A stretch of 64,000 nucleotides of DNA. It comes from Methanobacteriota archaeon (GTDB taxonomy: Archaea; Thermoplasmatota; Thermoplasmata; Thermoplasmatales; GCA-001856825). Both the position numbers and the translations under genes were made by a program. Each line of letters opens with the position of its first letter. Positions within the stretch are counted from its first letter, which is position 1. Below are positions 1 to 9,435 of this stretch, piece after piece. The notes beneath the pieces are model-generated. The model did not search any database. It saw nothing but the letters and a program-made list of their open reading frames with translations, and had not been told where the DNA came from. Where the stretch lies: positions 1-64,000 of the forward strand of contig JAFMDN010000001.1 of the NCBI GenBank assembly GCA_017857235.1. The letters are read 5' to 3'.

Positions 1-135
1 AGGAGAAGCCTTTAACCTTATACACAAAATTTACGGTCTCTGTCGAATTATGAATTATGGAACAGAATATCAATGAGAGTTCAAACACATTAAAGTTCAA
101 AGAAAATTTATATAACACCATTAAATTCCGTACGA

Positions 136-220
136 GAGGAATGGCGTTTCCTCCATAACCACTGAGTAACAACTCAGTTGATAACGCCTACGAATGACAG
201 TTGATAACGCTTACGGATGA
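136..220 (+). repeat. Structured element upstream of the Ehr-like operon: hairpin GAGGAA/TTCCTC (136-153), hairpin ACTGAGT-AACA-ACTCAGT (161-178), long-range GGCGTT/AACGCC pairing (143-148 with 183-188), and a 23-nt tandem duplication (175-197 and 198-220, 2 mismatches)
   Basis: Read directly: cagttgataacgcctacgaatga / cagttgataacgcttacggatga; actgagt aaca actcagt; ggcgtt...aacgcc. Confidence 0.75.
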
Positions 221-230
221 GGTGGGATGA

Positions 231-1178
231 ATGGAGGAAACATTGTTATTAGAAACGATAAGTCAAGTGTTATTCACCCTATTAATGGCCCCATTATTCT
301 CAGGTATAATGGTAAAATTAAAGGCAAATGTTGAATCTAGAAAGGGGCCAAGTATATTTCAGCCATATTTCGATCTTATTAAGTTATTTAAAAAAGAAAT
401 TCTTATTCCATCCACCTCAGGAATTTTCTTTAAAATTGGCCCATATCTTTCATTTAGTATATATTTATTTATTTCATTCCTTATTCCGGTATTAATTCCT
501 ACTCCAGTTATATTCACAGCATCTGCAGATTTCCTTGGGGGTGCACTTCTTTTTTCCACGGCTTCCTTTATTAAGGTATTAGCAGCCTTTGACTCAGGAA
601 GCAACTACGCAAAATTAGGTGCATCTAGGATAATGTCCTTCAATTTCCTCGCTGAGGGAACTTTGATAACTGTTTTTTTCGCTGTGTCTATACTGACCGG
701 GACTAATAATCCATACACAACTATAGAATTATTAACTTCTAATCCACTTTCAGATCTTTCTCTTTTACACTTATTTTCTTTAATAGCGTTTTTCATGTTA
801 TTTTTATTTGAAACAGGTAAAATTCCTTTGGAAAGTAAGGGAGTCCAAGAATTGGGTATGATTGATTCCAGCTTGAATTTCGAATATAGTGGGAAACTGT
901 TGGCATTAAATGAGTGGGGGAGTTATATGAAACAGTATCTCCTGGGCTCTGTTCTTTTGAATGTATTTCTTTTTCCATGGGGCCTTTTCTCAGGCGTTCC
1001 ATTCTTCCTTATTGATATACCTATAATGTTTTTGAAGTGGATGATTTTAATAATCATCATAACTGTAATAGAGACAAGTTTGGCAAAATTAAGACTTTTT
1101 AGGATTATTGATTATTTGACTGTTGCTTTTACCTTCTCTGTTCTCTTCCTAATCCTAACTGAGGTGATATCTGTATGA
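231..1178 (+). CDS. HyfC/HycD/NuoH-like membrane subunit of a group 4 hydrogenase-related (Ehr-like) complex
   Basis: Multi-TM protein with NuoH-like motifs (ESRKGPSIFQPYFDLIKLFKKE; ETGKIPLESKGVQELGMIDSSLNFEYSGKLLAL); first gene of the cluster. Confidence 0.85.
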   Translation: MEETLLLETISQVLFTLLMAPLFSGIMVKLKANVESRKGPSIFQPYFDLIKLFKKEILIPSTSGIFFKIGPYLSFSIYLFISFLIPVLIPTPVIFTASADFLGGALLFSTASFIKVLAAFDSGSNYAKLGASRIMSFNFLAEGTLITVFFAVSILTGTNNPYTTIELLTSNPLSDLSLLHLFSLIAFFMLFLFETGKIPLESKGVQELGMIDSSLNFEYSGKLLALNEWGSYMKQYLLGSVLLNVFLFPWGLFSGVPFFLIDIPIMFLKWMILIIIITVIETSLAKLRLFRIIDYLTVAFTFSVLFLILTEVISV

Positions 1179-1819
1179 ATATGATTCAATCCATTATATT
1201 TTTAATTGCCAGCATGGTAGCAATTAGTGGTTTTTATATACAAGGGATAGAATTCATTATTGCAAATATTAGAGGTCAATCTATTCAATCAATACTAATT
1301 GCTGTTTTATCCTTCATAATGGGATTTTTGGAGAGATCTTTGGATCTTATAATCCTGGGAATAATGGTTGTTATACTGAGAGTTATCTTAATCAATTATT
1401 TTCTGGAAAGAACAATTCCAAAAAAGAGAAAATTCTCCGTTGAAAAATACTTGAGTGTACCTTACCTTCTTATTGTTGACCTTATTTTTATTGTTTTATC
1501 AGTTATTCTGATTTATAAATTTGTATTTTCTTCAATGATTTTACGTGAAAGTATAGCCCCTTCCAATATTCTCGTATTCCCATTGATAACATTTTTCCAA
1601 GGAATGTTCCTGATAGCCTCTAGGAAATCTACTCACACTCAAATAATTGGATACGTAGAAGAGGAAAATGCAATGATCCTTTTCGGTATATTTTTACTTC
1701 CAATTCCATTGATAATAGAAGCTAGTATTTTCCTTGATGTATTGGCATTAGTTGTGATATCATCAATAATTGTGCTTGAAAAAAGTGAGCATAATCCGGT
1801 GGAGGATTTGATAGGATGA
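1175..1819 (+). CDS. HyfE-like membrane subunit
   Basis: 214 aa multi-TM protein between HyfC- and HyfF-like genes; 4-nt ATGA overlaps at both ends. Confidence 0.7.
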   Translation: MNMIQSIIFLIASMVAISGFYIQGIEFIIANIRGQSIQSILIAVLSFIMGFLERSLDLIILGIMVVILRVILINYFLERTIPKKRKFSVEKYLSVPYLLIVDLIFIVLSVILIYKFVFSSMILRESIAPSNILVFPLITFFQGMFLIASRKSTHTQIIGYVEEENAMILFGIFLLPIPLIIEASIFLDVLALVVISSIIVLEKSEHNPVEDLIG

Positions 1820-3159
1820 TATTCAATAACACTGCCCTGCCTATATTAATTTTATTGGTACCGGCAGTTGCTTCAATTACATTCAAATGGGGAAATATAA
1901 AACTTGCCACTGCGATATCGGGCATTATAGAAATTTTCCTTTCGCTATTGCTTTATATTGACAAACCTGCTCAGGGAGTCTTTTTCATAGATAATATTTC
2001 AGTTTTATTTATTTTCATGGTTACATCTATATATTTCATCTCTTCGTTGTACTCGATAAAATATTTCAGTCAACATGATATATATATTTCTGATGATTTA
2101 TATTTTCTTTTGCTCAATTTATTTACAATTTCCATGCTATTTACCCTGGAGATTAATAACTTTGGATTGATGTGGGTCGGTATTGAATCCACTACCATTT
2201 CATCAGCATTATTAATAATCACTGAAAGGAATGAAACTTCCTTAGAGGCCGCTTGGAGGTATATAATAATAGTATCTGCCGGAGTAACATTTGCATTTAT
2301 ATCAATAATATTGATATATTATGTTACCGGAACATTGACAACATCAACGCTTATTAATTCTTCTTTTAAGTCTAAATTTTTAGTTCTTGCAGTGGCAATA
2401 TCATTAATGGGATTTGGCACAAAATCTGGAGTATTCCCTGTACATACTTGGCTACCTGATGCTCACTCCGAGGCACCTTCGCCTGTTAGTGCAATGTTTT
2501 CTGGAGTTCTTTTGCCCGTAGCATTATATGTTATCTACAGAATTTATGAGATATATCCTCTTAAGACAGTTTACGTGTGGATTGCGACGTTATCAATAGT
2601 TATGGCTGCTATATTTTTAATTTATCAGGATAAATACAAAAGGATGTTCGCCTATTCCACGATGGAAAACATGAATATAGCCCTAATTGGATTCGCTCTA
2701 GGAGGGCCTGGGATAGTAGGCGCTCTTATTCTTCTCTTATCCCATAGTTTCTCAAAGGCAGGAGCTTTCTATTCATCCGGAAACATATTAAGATTAACAA
2801 AATCAAAGAAAATAGATGATGTAAATGGATTGTATAAGAATTCCCCAATTACTGCTATAGCTCTTCTATTCTCCTCATTTGGTGCCTCCGGTACACCGCC
2901 ATTTGGTTCTTTCTTTGGTGAGATTATTATATTTTTCTCACTTTATCAACAACATTTCTTGGTTCCATTTATACTGGTTATCATATCCGTTATATCTGTT
3001 TTCATTTCAATTAATTTTAATGTTACTAAAATGACTTTTGAAAATGGAAAAAACAACTCCAAGATTGATAGAACAATGGAAATAATTGCACTAATATCGT
3101 CAATTGTCCCTCTGGCTATTGGAGGATATATTTTAATTTTGATGGGAGGGTTGGTATGA
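1816..3159 (+). CDS. HyfF/NuoN/MrpD-like antiporter-type subunit
   Basis: Motifs MWVGIESTTISSALLI, GVFPVHTWLPDAHSEAPSPVSAMFSGVLLPVALY, LLSHSFSKAGAFYSSGNI. Confidence 0.9.
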   Translation: MIFNNTALPILILLVPAVASITFKWGNIKLATAISGIIEIFLSLLLYIDKPAQGVFFIDNISVLFIFMVTSIYFISSLYSIKYFSQHDIYISDDLYFLLLNLFTISMLFTLEINNFGLMWVGIESTTISSALLIITERNETSLEAAWRYIIIVSAGVTFAFISIILIYYVTGTLTTSTLINSSFKSKFLVLAVAISLMGFGTKSGVFPVHTWLPDAHSEAPSPVSAMFSGVLLPVALYVIYRIYEIYPLKTVYVWIATLSIVMAAIFLIYQDKYKRMFAYSTMENMNIALIGFALGGPGIVGALILLLSHSFSKAGAFYSSGNILRLTKSKKIDDVNGLYKNSPITAIALLFSSFGASGTPPFGSFFGEIIIFFSLYQQHFLVPFILVIISVISVFISINFNVTKMTFENGKNNSKIDRTMEIIALISSIVPLAIGGYILILMGGLV

Positions 3160-4343
3160 GATATTACAAATTTAATGTTAGAGATGGTTATTACATAGGG
3201 GAAACCAGGCAGTTTTCAATATATGAAAAAGGGATGATAAGAAGAGATGAACCACTTGAAAGATTACAAATTATTCCAAAAATTAACGATAAAAATCATT
3301 TCAATTTTCAGTACGGACCTGCTACAGGGGGACTTATAGAATCATTGGATTTTAAAATAATTACAAATGGAGAGGCAATAAAGGGGATTGTTGTAAATCC
3401 ATATGTCAAAAGTAGAACCATGAGGTGTCTTAACAAAACAATAGATGAGTGCCTCCTTTTAGTTGAAAGAATAAATGGATATCATTCTGCAAGTCACTCA
3501 ATAGCATTTTTATCAGCGGTGGAAGATGCACTTAATATAGACATAGCAGAAGGAACATATTACGGCAGGATTGTTATTCTCGAACTTGAAAGGATTAGAA
3601 GTCATTTATTAGTTTTGAAACGCATGTGTGAGCCTGCTGGATTCGGAGTTCCCATGTATCAGCTTTCCTACATTAATGAAATAATCACCCGGATTATATC
3701 AGATATATCTGGGCACAGATACTTTTATTCAACAAATAAATTAAACAGAGTTGATGTTGATTTTGGACTCTTGTCATCATATATCCAAACATTAATTAAA
3801 ATTAAAAGGGAATTCGAAAATATATTTAACGGACTTCTAGAGTCTAAAATTTTCATTAATAGATTACAGGGAAATGGATTAATCAAAGATGATCCATTAA
3901 TTGGACCAGCAGCAAGAGCTGCAGGTTTTAAAAGAGATGCAAGGTCTAATATTTCTATATTGCCCTATAAGGAACTTAATTTTGAACCGATCATATTCAA
4001 TGAAGGAGATTCATTCGGCAGATTTTACATTAGGGGGCTGGAGATTTCTCAATCATTTGATCTTTGTATAAATGCCTTGGAAAGGGCAGAACAGAGTGAA
4101 TATAATTATAGCAATAATTTTTCAGGAGAAGGCGCGGCAAGGTTGGAGAGCCCGTCCGGGGATCTATTTTATTATGTAAATATAGATAACGGACTAATAA
4201 AGGATATTCAGATGTCCTCACCGAGCTATCTCAACTTGAAATCATTTATAAAGTCGGCTATAAATACTATTTTCACCGATTTCCATTTCAATTTTGAAAG
4301 TTTTGGTATATGGGTATCTGAAGTGGGGGTTGAGTTTATATGA
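3156..4343 (+). CDS. HyfG/HycE/NuoD-like large-subunit homolog lacking [NiFe] ligand cysteines
   Basis: FQYGPATGGLIES, ERINGYHSASHSIAFLSAVEDAL (in place of RxCGxC..H), RIVILELERIRSHLLVL; C-terminus ends ...SFGIWVSEVGVEFI with no DPCxxC. Confidence 0.88.
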   Translation: MRYYKFNVRDGYYIGETRQFSIYEKGMIRRDEPLERLQIIPKINDKNHFNFQYGPATGGLIESLDFKIITNGEAIKGIVVNPYVKSRTMRCLNKTIDECLLLVERINGYHSASHSIAFLSAVEDALNIDIAEGTYYGRIVILELERIRSHLLVLKRMCEPAGFGVPMYQLSYINEIITRIISDISGHRYFYSTNKLNRVDVDFGLLSSYIQTLIKIKREFENIFNGLLESKIFINRLQGNGLIKDDPLIGPAARAAGFKRDARSNISILPYKELNFEPIIFNEGDSFGRFYIRGLEISQSFDLCINALERAEQSEYNYSNNFSGEGAARLESPSGDLFYYVNIDNGLIKDIQMSSPSYLNLKSFIKSAINTIFTDFHFNFESFGIWVSEVGVEFI

Positions 4344-4966
4344 GTAATCAATGGTTCATTAAAGGAGTGAAAAAGGGGATTTTAACTGAGGGATTTCCAC
4401 AATTACCTCCTGAAAAACCGCCACTTAGACCATCATTATTAATCGGATCGTCCAATTTTAAATGCCCTGTAGGAGCCCTAGATGAAAACAAATGGAATCC
4501 AGAAAAATGCATATTCTGCGATAAGTGCAGTATGGAAATGCATTTTACAGGTGATCAAAAACTTTTCAAAATAAATAGAAAAATGAACGCCTTTAAGCGG
4601 TCTCTTTATATTTATATCATAGATAGTGGAACATGCGGTGCTTGCAACGCGGAACTTTTTAATATATTTTCTCCACAGTATGATGCGAATAGATATGGCA
4701 TATTTTTAACCAATACACCTAGGAATGCTGATGTTTTAGTATTAATGGGTGTAGAAACCGAAGGTATGAAATCTGTACTAGAAGAAACCTATGAGTCCAT
4801 GCCGGAACCCAAGTGTGTAGTTAAGATGGGAACATGTGCAATAGGTGGTGCAGGAATAGGTTCTAAAATTTCATCCTTAGAGCCAGATGCACTTATTTAT
4901 GGATGCCCCCCTTCCCCGTACACAATTCTGGAAGCACTCATTGAATTAAAAGGTGATAAGCCATGA
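4340..4966 (+). CDS. Fused ferredoxin-like (HyfH-type) plus HyfI/NuoB-like small subunit
   Basis: N-terminal KCPVGAL...KCIFCDKCSMEMHF; C-terminal GTCGACNAELF...MGTCAIGGAG...YGCPPSP typical of NuoB/HyfI. Confidence 0.85.
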   Translation: MSNQWFIKGVKKGILTEGFPQLPPEKPPLRPSLLIGSSNFKCPVGALDENKWNPEKCIFCDKCSMEMHFTGDQKLFKINRKMNAFKRSLYIYIIDSGTCGACNAELFNIFSPQYDANRYGIFLTNTPRNADVLVLMGVETEGMKSVLEETYESMPEPKCVVKMGTCAIGGAGIGSKISSLEPDALIYGCPPSPYTILEALIELKGDKP

Positions 4967-6726
4967 TGGATTTTATAATTCCGATCTTATATCTTTTAGC
5001 TTCTGTAATAGGGATTGTTAGTAGAAAATTTTCTTATATTATGATTATACTATCTTCAGTATATTTTATATTTGTCGGTTTTAATTTTACTGTCTTAACC
5101 TCATATTTTATTCTTATCTCTTCTTTAGTTTGGATAGTTGTTGGCCTATACTCATTAAGTTACGGTAACAGTTATGGTAAATGGCTTCATATTTTAATTT
5201 CGATAGATGTTTTTGGAATGTCTCTTATACTGCTATCAACAAATTATTTGTGGCTCATAACTGGATGGGAGATCATGTCAATATCTTCTTATCTGATCAT
5301 AGGCATAAATAAAATGATATATAGGCCTGCATTCGTTTTTATGGTATTCAGTGAATTTAGCACTGTTTCAATCATAATTTCGGCCATTTTAACTTTTTCA
5401 ATTTCTGGATCTTTTGCGATAGAAAGCCCGGTGTCTCCTTTAATATATTTATTGGTATCATTAGGAGCATTTCTTAAAATGGGAATGTTCCCATTCATGA
5501 TTGCAGAATGGCTTCCGATAGCTCATGGGAGTGCACCCGCTAATGCATCGGGGATTTTTAGTGCTACTATGACCTTAATGGGTGTATTTTTAATTTATAA
5601 AATGACTTTATTCTTGAGATATGATATTTATCTCCAATATATAGGATTATTTTTCCTAATAACAGGTGTGATCACACTTTTTTTCGGGTCCATTTATGCT
5701 TATATTTCAGAAAATACGAAAATGTTGGCCGGGTTCAGCACAATTGAAAATCAAGGTGCCATATTGATGGCTTTTGGATTGTACCTTATTTCTTCCAATT
5801 TGCTAATTAAAGATTTTATTTTAAATGTGATAATAATTTATTCCCTCGCCCACAGTTTAGGAAAAACTGGTCTTTTTCTGGCCATTGGAACTTCCGGCAC
5901 GGAAGAATTTGCAACCTTAAAATATAATAATGGTAAAACATATAATTTAGGTTTATTGCTAATTACTTTATCATTATCTGGGTTATTTCCAACTATCGGA
6001 GGACTAGCGACCTGGATGTTACTAGAATCATTCTTTATGCAGGCATATTTAGGTGGCTATATCGGTGCAGTAGCAATAATTGCAGGTTCAATTTTAGCAA
6101 TTTCAGAGGGTATGTCATCTGGTGCTATGTTCAAAATTATTTCATTTTTCTCTAGCAAAGATAAAGAGAATGCCCACCGTAAAAGATTGGAATCAGTGGT
6201 TATATTTTCCTTAGGTTTATCACTGACATTAATATTTATAATTTCAACCCTAATTGTGCATTCCCCCTTTGTAGGTGGAGCTCCCCCTCTATTCATACCA
6301 AATGGATTTTCAATTATTTCCAGATTGAATTCTAACATATTCGGGATTTTAACTCCATTTTACATTACAGGTCTAATTCTCATAATTACATTGGTTGTTT
6401 ATGTTTCGTTCGGCAATCCTTCTGGGAGAAATGTCAGAGTATGGAACTCTGGAATTCCAATTAATGAAAGATATACTTCCTTTGCTTATTCGAACAATAT
6501 AAGGCTAATGCTAAAGAGGGTCCTCCAGAAAGGTCTTAATGAATCTCAACAGGAGCAATATTTGGTCCCCGATATATTCTGGAATAAAATGAATGAATTT
6601 GCAATTTCCCTGAGAAAATATTCCAGATCATTTTCCAGACACTTCATGAATAGTTCAATTCTATGGTATATGATTTATATGATTATTTCTTTCTTGGCCA
6701 TAGTATTGCTTGCAGCTAATATTTGA
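4963..6726 (+). CDS. HyfB/NuoL-like antiporter-type subunit
   Basis: LITGWEIMSISSYLIIG, GMFPFMIAEWLPIAHGSAPANASGIFSATMTLMGVFLIY, YSLAHSLGKTGLFLA. Confidence 0.88.
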   Translation: MMDFIIPILYLLASVIGIVSRKFSYIMIILSSVYFIFVGFNFTVLTSYFILISSLVWIVVGLYSLSYGNSYGKWLHILISIDVFGMSLILLSTNYLWLITGWEIMSISSYLIIGINKMIYRPAFVFMVFSEFSTVSIIISAILTFSISGSFAIESPVSPLIYLLVSLGAFLKMGMFPFMIAEWLPIAHGSAPANASGIFSATMTLMGVFLIYKMTLFLRYDIYLQYIGLFFLITGVITLFFGSIYAYISENTKMLAGFSTIENQGAILMAFGLYLISSNLLIKDFILNVIIIYSLAHSLGKTGLFLAIGTSGTEEFATLKYNNGKTYNLGLLLITLSLSGLFPTIGGLATWMLLESFFMQAYLGGYIGAVAIIAGSILAISEGMSSGAMFKIISFFSSKDKENAHRKRLESVVIFSLGLSLTLIFIISTLIVHSPFVGGAPPLFIPNGFSIISRLNSNIFGILTPFYITGLILIITLVVYVSFGNPSGRNVRVWNSGIPINERYTSFAYSNNIRLMLKRVLQKGLNESQQEQYLVPDIFWNKMNEFAISLRKYSRSFSRHFMNSSILWYMIYMIISFLAIVLLAANI

Positions 6727-6789
6727 TATCTATATTTATTATTTAATAATTTATATTTGTTAATTAATTAATAATACTCATAGTGTCAT

Positions 6790-7177
6790 GGAAGTAATAA
6801 ATTTCGAATGTTACCGCATGGTTAAAAGCTTTCTCTTGAATTCCTGGAACTCTTCCCAGAGGATATGGGGAGTATAACCCTTAATTTTCTCAACAATGTG
6901 TTACACACCCTTCTTAATGTTTAAATCCACGATGATATTTAAATTGTCTGATATAACTTCCATCTCTAGTATATTATACCCATAATCGCTTCTTTTCAAG
7001 AATCAGTTCCTATAATCTCCCACCTAATGGAGAACAAGAATTTACTCTATAATTTGGGCAAAATATCACATGATACTGACAGCTGTATACAGAGTGGTCT
7101 TCATTATAGTATTTCATCTCTTTGTTAGCTATCTCTATCTTCCTAAAACATCGTACCATCATAGATAATATATCTTT
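6790..7177 (-). pseudogene. tnpA: Decayed IS200/IS605-family TnpA (Y1 transposase) remnant
   Basis: Minus-strand translation gives MKYYNEDHSVYSCQYHVIFCPNYR (from about 7117) and, after a gap, IIVDLNIKKGV*HIVEKIKGYTPHILWEEFQEFKRKLLTMR*; in-frame stops and missing centre including the catalytic region. Confidence 0.75.
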
Positions 7178-7280
7178 CCGCAACTCGTCTCTTCCATTAA
7201 GGACGGAGCTTTCTTCTTTATTTTTCTGTAAATCCTTAAATAATCATTTTTTATCTCTTATAGCTCTCAGGTGATTAAAT

Positions 7281-7568
7281 TTGAAAATGCCAAGAACTGT
7301 AAAAAGATATTGTCCCTATTGCAAAAGGCATACCGTTCAAGAAATTGAAAGAGTTAAGAAGAGGAAGGCAAGTGAACTTAGGAAGGGACAGAGGAGATTC
7401 AGAAGAGTAACTTCAGGTTATGGAGGTTTCCCGAGACCTGTTTATGAAGGTAGAGAGAAACCAACAAAGAGAATTAACATAAGGTACAGATGCACAGAAT
7501 GTAAAAAAGCTTATCACACTCCGACATTTAGGGCCAAAAGGTTTGAACTGGTGGAGGTTGAACAATAA
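7281..7568 (+). CDS. rpl44e: Ribosomal protein L44e
   Basis: [38 protein letters not shown]...[22 protein letters not shown]. Confidence 0.97.
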   Translation: MKMPRTVKRYCPYCKRHTVQEIERVKKRKASELRKGQRRFRRVTSGYGGFPRPVYEGREKPTKRINIRYRCTECKKAYHTPTFRAKRFELVEVEQ

Positions 7569-7762
7569 TGTCGGAATTTACAAAATTAAAGAATGCCAAT
7601 AAGAAATTTGTAAAGATCAAATGTCCAGAATGTGGTGGTGAAACCATTACATATTCTAGGGGATCTTCAGAGGTAAAGTGCATTATTTGTAATGCTGTCA
7701 TTGCTAAACCCACGGGCGGGTTAATTGAGTACAGAGGAGAAATAACAGGAGAATTTCAATGA
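7568..7762 (+). CDS. rps27e: Ribosomal protein S27e
   Basis: FVKIKCPECGGETITYSRGSSEVKCIICNAVIAKPTGG zinc ribbon; follows L44e. Confidence 0.96.
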   Translation: MSEFTKLKNANKKFVKIKCPECGGETITYSRGSSEVKCIICNAVIAKPTGGLIEYRGEITGEFQ

Positions 7763-8514
7763 AGAAGGATTACCCTGAAGTGGGTGACTTAGTAGTTTGT
7801 ACTGTAAAAAATATAAAAGATTTCGGGGTAATAGTAACCCTCGATGAATATGAAGGGAAAGAGGGTTTTATCCATATTTCAGAAATCTCATCGGGTTGGA
7901 TAAAATACATTAGAGATTATGTCAGGGAAGGTCAAAGGATTGTCTGTAAGGTTATTGATGCTAACCCATCTAGAAATAAATTTGATTTATCCATAAGAAG
8001 GGTGAATGAGCATCAAAAAAGGGAAAAACTAAAAGAATGGAAGGAAGAACAGAGAGCATTAAAAATAATAGAGAATTTTTTACAGCAAAAGGGGAACCTT
8101 AAAACTGATGATGTAGTCAATATTTTAACCGATAAATTTAATTCTTTAAATTATGCCGTGGAATTAGCCCTTCTCTATCCAGATCAGTTCTTAAAGGAGG
8201 CCAAGGGATGGACTTTGGCCAAGGAATTCGTTGAATATGTGAAAAGCACTTTGAAACCTCCTGAAGTAAAAGTGAGTGGTATTGTGACACTTCAGACAGA
8301 TGCTGAGAATGGAATTGAATTAATAAAAAAAGCTTTGCTTTCAGGAAAGGAAGAAGGAATTGAGATATCATATGTTGGAGCTCCAAAGTACAGAATTGTA
8401 AGTGTTTCTACAGATGTCAAGGAAGCTGAGGAAAGGATGAGAGAGGCCGCAGAAAAGATAATAAACATGATGAAAAAATTAGGCGGCATTGCAGATGGAC
8501 CAGTGAAAGAGTAA
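7759..8514 (+). CDS. Translation initiation factor aIF2 alpha
   Basis: S1 domain GDLVVCTVKNIKDFGVIVTLDEYEGKEGFIHISEISSGWIKYIRDYVREGQRIVCKVI; gene order. Confidence 0.96.
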   Translation: MKKDYPEVGDLVVCTVKNIKDFGVIVTLDEYEGKEGFIHISEISSGWIKYIRDYVREGQRIVCKVIDANPSRNKFDLSIRRVNEHQKREKLKEWKEEQRALKIIENFLQQKGNLKTDDVVNILTDKFNSLNYAVELALLYPDQFLKEAKGWTLAKEFVEYVKSTLKPPEVKVSGIVTLQTDAENGIELIKKALLSGKEEGIEISYVGAPKYRIVSVSTDVKEAEERMREAAEKIINMMKKLGGIADGPVKE

Positions 8515-8709
8515 ATGAAATCACTAATTAGAAAATGTCAGAAATGCGGAAATTATACCCTGGAGGAAATTTGTCCAAAGTGTGGTTCTAAAACTGTTCA
8601 GGCTTTGCCACCAAGATTTTCACCAGAAGATAAATATGGTAAATATAGATTATTAACGTATTACGGAGGTAATAAAGATGGAGACAGTAATAATAAAGGG
8701 TCAGAGTAA
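8515..8709 (+). CDS. H/ACA snoRNP protein Nop10
   Basis: IRKCQKCGNYTLEEICPKCGSKTVQALPPRFSPEDKYGKYR; follows aIF2 alpha. Confidence 0.95.
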   Translation: MKSLIRKCQKCGNYTLEEICPKCGSKTVQALPPRFSPEDKYGKYRLLTYYGGNKDGDSNNKGSE

Positions 8710-9430
8710 GTTAAAAATAAATTCACCTGTATTTATTGCAGGTCTTCCTGGTATTGGCAATGTCGGTAAGATTGCTGTAGATTATTTAATTGAAAAACTT
8801 GAGGCAAAGAAGATAGCCGACCTTTATTCCTCTCATCTGCCACCCCAGGTAATGATAACTGAAAGTTCCAGAGCTAGGTTAGTAAGGAATGAATTATATT
8901 TCAAGAGGTTAAGAAAGAAGGATTATCTATTCTTTACGGGGGATTTTCAAGGATTAACCTCCCAGGGACAATACGACATTTCGTTTTCAATTTTAGACTA
9001 TATATCTAAATTCAATCCTAATCTAATTATCACATTAGGTGGTTATCAAATAGGAAAGTTGGTAGAAGTACCAAGGGTATTAGGTGCATATACGAGCGAT
9101 GATGCAAGGAAAAAATTGGAAAGTTTAGGTGTAGTATTCTCAAAAAATGAACCAGGAGGCGGCATAATAGGAGGAGCTGGTTTGCTGTTAGGCCTGGGCT
9201 ATGAAATCTTTAATGTAGAAGGCGTATGCTTAATGGGAGAAACATCGGGATACTTTTCTGATCCTAAATCAGCGAAGCAAGTAGTTTCTGTTCTGGCCAA
9301 ATTCTTAAACCTTGACATTGACATAAAGGATCTTGAGGACAAAGCCAAAGAAATAGATGAATTAACAAACAAGATGATGGAACTACCTGCAAGTGAAGAG
9401 AAGAAAGAAGATCTGGGATATTTTGGATAG
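8678..9430 (+). CDS. PAC2-family protein (proteasome assembly chaperone-like ATP-grasp/PAC2)
   Basis: SPVFIAGLPGIGNVGKIAVDYLIEKL...; ITLGGYQIGK; GAGLLLGLGYEIFNVEGVCLMGETSGYF. Confidence 0.9.
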   Translation: METVIIKGQSKLKINSPVFIAGLPGIGNVGKIAVDYLIEKLEAKKIADLYSSHLPPQVMITESSRARLVRNELYFKRLRKKDYLFFTGDFQGLTSQGQYDISFSILDYISKFNPNLIITLGGYQIGKLVEVPRVLGAYTSDDARKKLESLGVVFSKNEPGGGIIGGAGLLLGLGYEIFNVEGVCLMGETSGYFSDPKSAKQVVSVLAKFLNLDIDIKDLEDKAKEIDELTNKMMELPASEEKKEDLGYFG

Positions 9431-9435
9431 AAAAA

